From Thermoplasmatota archaeon (GTDB taxonomy: Archaea > Thermoplasmatota > E2 > DHVEG-1): 13,311 bases of DNA. Below, in pieces: positions 8,501 to 13,311 of the stretch (its first letter is position 1; every line of letters starts with the position of its first letter). The stretch covers positions 1 to 13,311 of the forward strand of contig JAUWIE010000020.1 in the NCBI GenBank assembly GCA_030605515.1, written 5' to 3'. The notes under the pieces are model-generated. The model was not told where the DNA came from. It was given only the letters and a program-made list of their open reading frames with translations, and searched no databases. A program made the translations under genes and the position numbers.

Positions 8501-9717
8501 GATTAGTCGATTATACTAGAGATATTAATATCACAATTGATCCTTCAACAATTGAGGGCTTTGTGTATGATGATAAAAACAACAATAGATCGTATGATCT
8601 TGGAATTGATGAACCATTATCCGGTATAACTATTAACTTGAAGTCAGATATTTATATTAGTCTAGAAGATTTAAATGCAGGAAATCCAGAACCAATTGTT
8701 ACAGATGAAAAAGGTTATTATAATTTCACAGATATTTACCCAAGTATATACACAATGTCTGTAATAGATGAAGAAGGATTTGAGATTCATAACACATCAA
8801 TTATTATTGAGCCCGGGCATCGTTACTATAATATTTCAAAGCCGAAACTTTCAGCAATTGAAGGTAAGGTTTACTATGATGGAGACTTTAACGGCGTCTT
8901 TGATTCTGGAGAGGAAATGAGTGATGTAAACATTGATCTTCGTTATGCTCGTGACAACAGGCTAATTGAAGAGGCTATTACGGATGCCGATGGAGCTTTT
9001 TCGTTTTCCAATCTAATTCCAGGTGAATACATAATTAATGCAACTAAAAACAATGAATACAATACAGAAGAATATGTTACCCTAATTGGAAACAAGACAA
9101 CATATCAGAACATATCAATAGGTCTGACTAAGGCTATTTTAAGCGGTTACACAAGACACGATGGTAATGAAATAGGAGATATTATGATATCATTTATGCC
9201 AGATATATCTGTTGAAAATAATACTGCTGAACCAGCATATACAAATTCAAACACCTCAACTGGTTATTATTCTGTTGCTTTAACACCTGGAACATATAAT
9301 ATTTCAGCAGTCAAATCTGAAAGATTAACACCAGTATATTCTTATGAAGGATCAATAACAATTGCAAGAGGTGCAGGCACAACGATATATCCAATTAATT
9401 TAGACAAACTATCAAAAACAATAAGTGGAACAATTAAAGATAATGACAACAACAATATCGATAATATAACAGTAATATTTACTGCTGATATTAGTGTTGA
9501 AAATAATACCGCAATAGAAAACGATGCCATGTCAGATGAGAATGGTTTTTATCAGATCGAACTTACATCAGGGCACTATTTGGTTACAATTGTAGAAAAA
9601 ACAGTTATTATCAATGGCCAGAATGTGACATATTCATCTCCCGAAGAAGAATTAGTTATTCCAGAAGAAATTGAGACAAAGATTCATAATATTGTTGTAA
9701 CTAAAGACATAGAATAA
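5557..9717 (+). CDS. aglB: Dolichyl-phosphooligosaccharide-protein glycotransferase (AglB) with long C-terminal beta-domain extension
   Basis: This STT3/AglB enzyme moves a lipid-linked oligosaccharide onto Asn in N-X-S/T sites of exported proteins, with its active site outside the membrane. After a basic cytosolic start come a first membrane span (about 38-58) and the first acidic motif GPDPYYNMR (D82). The second acidic motif FDHDSF is at D205-D207, and multiple spans run to about residue 530. The external-loop TIAE motif is at 391-394 (E394 expected to be catalytic). The soluble part carries WWDYG at 583-587, the sequon-recognition motif. I could not place a DK or MI motif with confidence. 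From about 898 to the end there is an extension of five beta-sandwich-like units starting near 898, 999, 1101, 1194 and 1289. Units 2 and 3 resemble SdrD B repeats (YDDKNNNRSYD, YDGDFNGVFD). At 1386 residues it is well above the common 850-1000. The extension has about 18 sequons. Confidence 0.93.
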   Translation: MRKRAQRRSKPIIDEPKHIVQKTRIEQVEKKPKSIKKYWVAITLVCTFFLVLYFNAYFNVVSEVAINPEGKDFDKFYLSGPDPYYNMRLVEQTLYGENPGEYPYYSEFDPLLNYPLGRTGARPPLLNMMAIGFSRLLTPFMDEIDAVGYSMQFIPALFGALLVFPVYFLGKTLFNKKTGLLAAFLIALIPIHIASGHGSAYSLFDHDSFNLLLYFFAFLFLILGIKNKDPRKSILYAILSGVAIGALSMTWVEGQFLYVIVALYVVIQMIIDIFTSKMDMRVVYTGFITLFTGYLISLPIRVAKVGGTAFDIPFFLCLAIGIFGVIYYIIYKKKIPWTISLPTLLGVGCGAYAFLFYLPQIISVFPFFARIEQLRNIVMGGGIYGSKVASTIAEASTHNISQTIMSFGPALYWLAWVGLLFLCYGFYKNHQRRDYLFIIILFLVNIWLMSTSGRFMNDIVPVICLLSAWIIWIVVDRVDYKQMIRNIRSAGGGFHGIRRGVNFFHILGVLFVIFLILLPNAYLTFTSAVPQDMKKDVFGELPTGGFGSLGASKETYWIDAYYWLSQQDLDIENPVERPAVISWWDYGFYEVAAGEHPTVADNFQDGIPPAANFHTALSENEAVIIWTIRLMEGNRKDNDGKLSDDVVEVLNKHIDENASINITNWVENPISSPSYNTHVGEEYDEEMSKEYTVGSQYPMNAVYHDIIELLLNNNDSKLDEEEIIWLYHDIQEATGYSIRYYAVEGYDEIIFNIFAFLSDKSIYLVNRHEDDFVKYRAKGYIENVDGTQGEEREWTNVEIRDLTIDEQRRFRMMDQWEEYKEDYFNTMFYNVYIGAPPEIDPNNPERGLRPPRNQYGGFSQSPCAFLRHFYPEYLAPVAYQPGRSAVVIAKYYAGAFLNGSIKCKNDSLINTQVVLYDNFGVAHDNMVTGTDGTFSIIAPAGNFTFQISQVKDRDNRVILKTIYFNDTAEEMFRAFTDDEAMRLVDYTRDINITIDPSTIEGFVYDDKNNNRSYDLGIDEPLSGITINLKSDIYISLEDLNAGNPEPIVTDEKGYYNFTDIYPSIYTMSVIDEEGFEIHNTSIIIEPGHRYYNISKPKLSAIEGKVYYDGDFNGVFDSGEEMSDVNIDLRYARDNRLIEEAITDADGAFSFSNLIPGEYIINATKNNEYNTEEYVTLIGNKTTYQNISIGLTKAILSGYTRHDGNEIGDIMISFMPDISVENNTAEPAYTNSNTSTGYYSVALTPGTYNISAVKSERLTPVYSYEGSITIARGAGTTIYPINLDKLSKTISGTIKDNDNNNIDNITVIFTADISVENNTAIENDAMSDENGFYQIELTSGHYLVTIVEKTVIINGQNVTYSSPEEELVIPEEIETKIHNIVVTKDIE

Positions 9718-9752
9718 AAATCCATTCAGAAAAAAATCTCAGCGTGAATGAA

Positions 9753-9762
9753 TATTTATTTA
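9753..9762 (+). promoter_or_regulatory. TATA-like box ahead of the AMMECR1 gene
   Basis: TATTTATTTA is centred near 9758, predicting a transcript start around 9784, three bases before the ATG at 9787. It lies inside the reading frame extended to the earlier ATG at 9748, which argues that the earlier ATG is not used. Confidence 0.4.
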
Positions 9763-9786
9763 ATGCTTAATCTAATTCTTTTTAAT

Positions 9787-10395
9787 ATGCTCAGTTTAGA
9801 TGAAGGTATAAATGCTGTAAAATTTGCTAGAGACATCATTGATTCACATACAACAAACGAAAAACCCCCTTTATTAAAACTAGGGAAAACATTTGATCAA
9901 GAACTAGGCGTATTTGTGACTATTCATACTTATCCTGATCATGATTTACGAGGTTGTATTGGTATACCTCAGCCTGTTATGCAATTAAAAAACGCAATAA
10001 TGGAATCAGCAAAATCAGCAACAAGAGACCCCAGATTTCCACCACTAGATAAAAATGAGCTTGATAATATAATCATTGAAGTAACAATACTTACTAAACC
10101 CGAACTTATAAAAATCAATAATCCTAAGGATTACCCATTAAAAATTGCGATAGGTAAAGATGGACTTATTGCAGAGCAAGGGTTTAATAAAGGTTTGTTA
10201 CTGCCTCAAGTTCCAGTTGAACAAGGATGGGATAAAGAAGAATTTTTATCTCATACATGTATGAAAGCAGGTCTTTTTCCAGATTCATGGTTTGATAAAA
10301 ATACAAAAATCTATAAATTTAGCGGTCAGATTTTCACAGAAATAAAACCTAGGGAAGAAATAAAGGAGAAACAACTTGATGGATCTGACAATTGA
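9787..10395 (+). CDS. AMMECR1 family protein
   Basis: AMMECR1 proteins occur in archaea, some bacteria and eukaryotes. Their biochemical role is not established; archaeal structures are known, and a catalytic role around the invariant LRGCIG motif has been suggested. Here that motif is residues 54-59 (C57). It is followed by ATRDPRFPPL, the IIIEVTILTKPELI strand region, GKDGLIAEQG, GLLLPQVPVEQGW and HTCMKAGLFPDSW, all in family order. The 202-residue length fits. The frame is open from an ATG at 9748, but the extra 13 residues (MNIYLMLNLILFN) are hydrophobic and unlike the family, whereas MLSLDEGINAVKFAR resembles homologous N-termini. The gene's last 17 bases overlap pyrC, so the two are probably translated together. 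Confidence 0.9.
   Translation: MLSLDEGINAVKFARDIIDSHTTNEKPPLLKLGKTFDQELGVFVTIHTYPDHDLRGCIGIPQPVMQLKNAIMESAKSATRDPRFPPLDKNELDNIIIEVTILTKPELIKINNPKDYPLKIAIGKDGLIAEQGFNKGLLLPQVPVEQGWDKEEFLSHTCMKAGLFPDSWFDKNTKIYKFSGQIFTEIKPREEIKEKQLDGSDN
10363..10368 (+). promoter_or_regulatory. Shine-Dalgarno AAGGAG for pyrC, inside the AMMECR1 gene
   Basis: AAGGAG lies 10 bases before the ATG at 10379 and 7 bases before the in-frame TTG at 10376. It sits within the AMMECR1 coding sequence, consistent with operonic coupling. The TTG would add one residue only, and ATG is preferred by codon type. Confidence 0.55.
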
Positions 10396-11662
10396 AGGAA
10401 AAGCATATATTAACGGGCGTTTTGAAAACTGCTGTATAGGAATAACAAATGGTAGGATATCTGCCATTAAAAAGGTTCTAAAAGGAGATGAACATTATAA
10501 TTTTCATAATAAACTTATTTTCCCTGCTGGTATCGATGTCCATGTTCATTTCCGTGATCCAGGTTTGACACATAAAGAGGATTTTTCCTCTGGAACACTT
10601 GCTGCTGCTTTTGGAGGGGTTTCTTGTGTTTTTGACATGCCTAACACTATCCCACAAACAACAACCGTGCAAAATATTTCTGAAAAAATTAAAATTGCAA
10701 GTAAGAAAACATATGTTGATTTTGGAGTATACGCAGGAATTACCAACAATAACATAAATAACATTAATGCTTTGGCAAAAAAAAGCAGTGGTTTCAAAAT
10801 ATTTATGGGTGATACAACAAATTCCTTCCAGTTGAATAAAGCAGGATTAAAAGATGCATTCAGAGAGATTTGTTTAACTAATAAACCTGTTTTTATTCAT
10901 GCTGAGGACGATTCCTGTATTAATAAACATAGAATAAATGAAAAAAATATTGCTGATCATCTCCGCTCTCGCCCAAATGAATGTGAGGTTAATTCTATCA
11001 ATAATATCTTAAATGCAGCAAGAGACAACAAGGTAAAAACTCATATATGTCATCTTTCGTCATGTGAAGGATTACAATTATTAAGGGATAGAAAAAAGAA
11101 TATCAGTGTTGGAGTTACTCCACATCATCTTTTATTGACAATTGAGAACAACCCAGAGCCTCAAACTCATTACAAGGTTAACCCTCCAATTAGAACAAAC
11201 TTTGATAGAGAAGCTTTATTTGATGGAATAAAAAATAGTTATATTGATGTAATCGAGTCAGACCATGCTCCACACACCTTAGATGAAAAAAATGTAGAGT
11301 TTTGCAAAGCACCTTCAGGAATACCTGGTGTTGAAACTATGTTTCCTTTGTTTTTACATCTTGCTAAACAAGATTCATTATCATTTCAACGATTGATTTC
11401 TCTCCTATGTGAGAGACCTGCAGAAATTCTAAATATCCCCAAGGGAAGAATTGAAGTTGGTAGAGATGCTGATATCTTAGTTGTTGATCTTAAAAAGACA
11501 TGTAAAATAAAACTTGATAATCTACATTCTAAATGTGGGTGGACTCCATACGAAGGATGGACAGCAATTTTTCCAACACATCTTTTTGTAAGAGGGGAAA
11601 AGCTTATAGAAGATAATGAACTCCAGGTGAGCCAAGGATTTGGTAGATTAATTGGTGCATAA
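10379..11662 (+). CDS. pyrC: Dihydroorotase, class I
   Basis: This enzyme catalyses the third step of de novo pyrimidine synthesis, cyclising carbamoyl-aspartate to dihydroorotate in the cytosol. It is an amidohydrolase with a zinc centre. The 427-residue protein shows the metal motif DVHVHFRDPG (H55, H57), GTLAAAFGGVSCVFDMPNT, and GFKIFMG with the lysine expected to be carboxylated. Further histidine ligands are in FIHAEDD and THICHLSS, and ESDHAPHTLDEK carries the catalytic aspartate. RPAEILNIP and GRDADILVVDL close the barrel and begin the C-terminal beta part. Length and motif order are those of class I enzymes. It overlaps the AMMECR1 gene by 17 bases and is followed after three bases by the next gene, so it sits within an operon. 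Hydantoinase-like relatives share the fold, but DVHVHFRDPG and SDHAPH favour dihydroorotase. Confidence 0.93.
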   Translation: MDLTIEGKAYINGRFENCCIGITNGRISAIKKVLKGDEHYNFHNKLIFPAGIDVHVHFRDPGLTHKEDFSSGTLAAAFGGVSCVFDMPNTIPQTTTVQNISEKIKIASKKTYVDFGVYAGITNNNINNINALAKKSSGFKIFMGDTTNSFQLNKAGLKDAFREICLTNKPVFIHAEDDSCINKHRINEKNIADHLRSRPNECEVNSINNILNAARDNKVKTHICHLSSCEGLQLLRDRKKNISVGVTPHHLLLTIENNPEPQTHYKVNPPIRTNFDREALFDGIKNSYIDVIESDHAPHTLDEKNVEFCKAPSGIPGVETMFPLFLHLAKQDSLSFQRLISLLCERPAEILNIPKGRIEVGRDADILVVDLKKTCKIKLDNLHSKCGWTPYEGWTAIFPTHLFVRGEKLIEDNELQVSQGFGRLIGA

Positions 11663-11665
11663 AAC

Positions 11666-12145
11666 ATGTTAGATCTGTTTCCTGAGTGGGTTCGCATTTT
11701 TATTATGTCTATGATTCCATGGTTTGAATCACGTTATACAGTTGTTGTTGCAATGTTATTTATGAATTGGGAGTGGTGGCAAGTTTATCCGATCGCAGTT
11801 TTAGGAAATATGCTACCTGTCCCTTTTATTTTATTGTTTTTTAAATTTGTTGAAAAATTCCTTCGTAGATTTAAATTTTGGTCAAAAACGCTAGACCGGC
11901 TTTTTGCATATACTCGCCGGAGAGCAGGTATAAAAATCAAACGCTATGAACATATTGGGTTACTATTATTCGTTGCAATACCTATACCGTTCACTGGTGC
12001 ATGGACCGGATCATTAATCGCTTATTTATTTAATTTAAAATTTTCAAGATCACTAATAACGATATTCATCGGAGTTCTCATTGCCGCATTGATTATGGTA
12101 GTTTTAACACTATATTTCAATAATATATTTGGATTCAAAATCTAA
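11666..12145 (+). CDS. COG2426 small membrane protein (putative small multidrug export family)
   Basis: The protein is 159 residues with about four hydrophobic segments (roughly 8-32, 38-62, 97-122 and 128-153), so it lies in the cytoplasmic membrane. The family label comes from MIPWFESRY (16-24), the conserved GN before PVPFILLFF (47-60), a basic cytosolic stretch with RRRAG, and FVAIPIPFTGAWTGSL (102-117). These are the signature blocks of COG2426/PF06695. The 'multidrug export' name is historical and weakly supported; the transported substrate is unknown. The ATG at 11666 starts three bases after the pyrC stop with no separate ribosome binding site, so it probably depends on translation of pyrC. 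Nothing suggests truncation. Confidence 0.85.
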   Translation: MLDLFPEWVRIFIMSMIPWFESRYTVVVAMLFMNWEWWQVYPIAVLGNMLPVPFILLFFKFVEKFLRRFKFWSKTLDRLFAYTRRRAGIKIKRYEHIGLLLFVAIPIPFTGAWTGSLIAYLFNLKFSRSLITIFIGVLIAALIMVVLTLYFNNIFGFKI

Positions 12146-12165
12146 GTTATATGTAGGTATAAAAA

Positions 12166-12957
12166 ATGGAGGAAAACCTCAAGATATTAACTCATAATAT
12201 TGTTGATAAAATATATAGAAAAATAAAAAGAGCTAATTTAACTGAGTTTCATAAACTAGGAAGTAACATTGGTATAGGTGCAGATGGAACAGCTACAAAA
12301 TATATTGACAAAATCGCTGAGGATGTAGCAATTAAAACAATTAAAAAATCTAAACTTAAAGTAAACTTACTCAGTGAGGAAGCAGGTTTTATTGATTTTA
12401 ATGGAGAATATACTTTTGTATTGGATCCTATTGATGGCACTCGCAATGCATACAGAGGAATACCATTTTATTCTGTATCCCTTGCAGTTGGTAAGTCAAT
12501 GCTTAGTGATGTTAAATATGGGGTTGTGAAAAACATACCAACTGGTGATGTTTTTACTGCTGAGAAACATCACGGTGCATTTCTTAATAAAAAACCAGTT
12601 TTGATTCCTGATGTTCCAGCTAAAGATATCCTTTCGTCGCTTACTCTTGGAAAAAACTTCGATGATGCAACACTTAATCTTGCAAAAAAGAACATTGTAC
12701 GTTCTCTTGGTTCAGCTTCACTGGAGATGTGTATGGTTGCTATTGGCGCATTGGATTTTTATGTTGTTGGTAAAGAGTACATTCGCGTAATTGATATTGC
12801 TGCATCAACTTTAATAGTTCGTGAAGCAGGAGGAGTTGTTACAAATATAAAAGGCGAACAACTTGAAATGCCTCTTGATTTAAATGAGAGACGGAGCGTA
12901 ATTGCAGCATGTAATGATGAAATGATCCGCAGAATCATATCTGAAGGTAAACATTAA
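12166..12957 (+). CDS. Inositol monophosphatase / fructose-1,6-bisphosphatase family phosphatase
   Basis: This Mg-dependent, Li-sensitive-type phosphatase fold protein has 263 residues, usual for archaeal IMPase/FBPase enzymes. These act on inositol 1-phosphate, fructose 1,6-bisphosphate or both. Metal and phosphate motifs are GADGTATKYID (38-48), LLSEEAG with E71-E72, DPIDGTRNAYRGIPFY (87-102, with D87, D90, G91 and T92), and IRVIDIAASTLIVREAGG with D210. The last motif reads VIDIAAS where many relatives have a W-D-x-A-A-G pattern, a mild departure, but the aspartate is kept. AGGT at 12155-12158 lies seven bases before the ATG. The gene follows the COG2426 gene by 20 bases. Substrate cannot be decided from this sequence; the closely following lipid gene makes a link to inositol-containing lipids conceivable but only as inference. 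Confidence 0.88.
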   Translation: MEENLKILTHNIVDKIYRKIKRANLTEFHKLGSNIGIGADGTATKYIDKIAEDVAIKTIKKSKLKVNLLSEEAGFIDFNGEYTFVLDPIDGTRNAYRGIPFYSVSLAVGKSMLSDVKYGVVKNIPTGDVFTAEKHHGAFLNKKPVLIPDVPAKDILSSLTLGKNFDDATLNLAKKNIVRSLGSASLEMCMVAIGALDFYVVGKEYIRVIDIAASTLIVREAGGVVTNIKGEQLEMPLDLNERRSVIAACNDEMIRRIISEGKH

Positions 12958-12984
12958 TAATGTTTTAGTGTAATTTCAGTGTAG

Positions 12985-13311
12985 ATGAAAACTGCTGATC
13001 GTATTATTAAAAGAACCAAGATAAAGCCATTACATTTCTCTCTTTTAGATCCTGATAAACAGAAACCCAGAGTTGCAGGTTCTATTGCAAAGATTGCAGC
13101 ACAGGCTGGTAGTAGTGCTATTATGGTTGGTGGTTCCACTCTAAGCTCTCAGAAACAGGTGGATGAAACCGTTAAAGCAATCAAGGAGAATACCGATCTA
13201 CCAGTTATTTTGTTTCCTTCTGGTGCTAAATTTTTAAGTAAGTTTGCTGATGCTGTATTTTTTATGAGTTTACTTAACTCTCGGAATTTAGATTATGTAA
13301 TTCGAGAGCAT
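12985..13311 (+). CDS. Geranylgeranylglyceryl phosphate synthase, N-terminal part (runs off the window)
   Basis: This TIM-barrel prenyltransferase joins geranylgeranyl diphosphate to sn-glycerol 1-phosphate, the first committed step of archaeal membrane lipids. Only 109 codons are in the window and the frame is open to the last base. The visible part has LHFSLLDPDKQ (16-26, with the Mg-binding aspartate region), AIMVGGST (45-52), LPVILFPSGAKFLSKFADAV and FFMSLLNSRN near the end, the standard order for PcrB/GGGPS. The ATG at 12985 follows the phosphatase stop by 27 bases. No clear Shine-Dalgarno or strong TATA box was seen, so it probably belongs to the same transcript. The bacterial relative PcrB is an alternative label, but the archaeal context and the reductase elsewhere in the window favour GGGPS. 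Confidence 0.92.
   Translation, partial: MKTADRIIKRTKIKPLHFSLLDPDKQKPRVAGSIAKIAAQAGSSAIMVGGSTLSSQKQVDETVKAIKENTDLPVILFPSGAKFLSKFADAVFFMSLLNSRNLDYVIREH

Noticed and set aside
9718..9752. Possible terminator after aglB
   Set aside because: The stretch is A-rich on the plus strand and lacks a T-run or hairpin, so no terminator can be supported.
9748..9786. Earlier ATG of the AMMECR1 gene
   Set aside because: The extra 13 residues are hydrophobic and unlike the family, and the TATA-like element lies within them.
10546..10797. Antisense open frames within pyrC, aglB and the surface-protein gene
   Set aside because: All lie opposite strongly supported genes and encode low-complexity or hydrophobic sequence without motifs.
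1..13311. CRISPR array, tRNA or rRNA gene, defence island, or wholly new multi-gene system
   Set aside because: I saw no regularly spaced direct repeats, no tRNA-like clover-leaf in the gaps and no defence-type genes; nearly all bases are covered by recognisable housekeeping or surface genes.

Overview
The window is AT-rich archaeal DNA, most likely from a euryarchaeal lineage such as Thermoplasmatota. Two genes for archaeal ether lipids (a geranylgeranyl reductase and a geranylgeranylglyceryl phosphate synthase), an AglB-type oligosaccharyltransferase, an archaeal Pth2, an AMMECR1 protein and a non-allosteric-type archaeal PRPP synthetase make the domain certain. The lineage is inferred from overall style (low G+C, TATA-driven short-leader starts, AglB with a bulky C-terminus) and is not proven.

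Layout from left to right. Positions 1-324 hold the decayed C-terminal end of an IS630-family transposase, with in-frame stops, followed by a small perfect hairpin. Then come two overlapping minus-strand genes, a small conserved hypothetical protein and Pth2, which diverge from the plus-strand geranylgeranyl reductase across one TATA-like element. The reductase converges, with a 3-base gap, on a minus-strand gene for a large signal-anchored, N-glycosylation-sequon-rich surface protein of unknown function. That gene in turn diverges from prs. A 1386-residue AglB follows on the plus strand with its own TATA box and Shine-Dalgarno. The right end is a compact plus-strand cluster: AMMECR1, dihydroorotase (pyrC), a COG2426 small membrane protein, an inositol-monophosphatase/FBPase-family enzyme and the first 109 codons of GGGP synthase, which runs off the window.

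Functionally the window mixes housekeeping pathways. Prs makes PRPP and PyrC makes dihydroorotate, and the two meet at the orotate phosphoribosyltransferase step. GGGP synthase and the reductase act early and late in membrane lipid synthesis. AglB glycosylates secreted proteins, and the large sequon-rich surface protein two genes away is a plausible client. No tRNA, rRNA, CRISPR array, defence island or intact mobile element was seen, and I do not see a wholly new system. The most unusual item is the AglB C-terminal extension: about 490 residues of five regularly spaced beta-sandwich-like units carrying about 18 sequons of their own.
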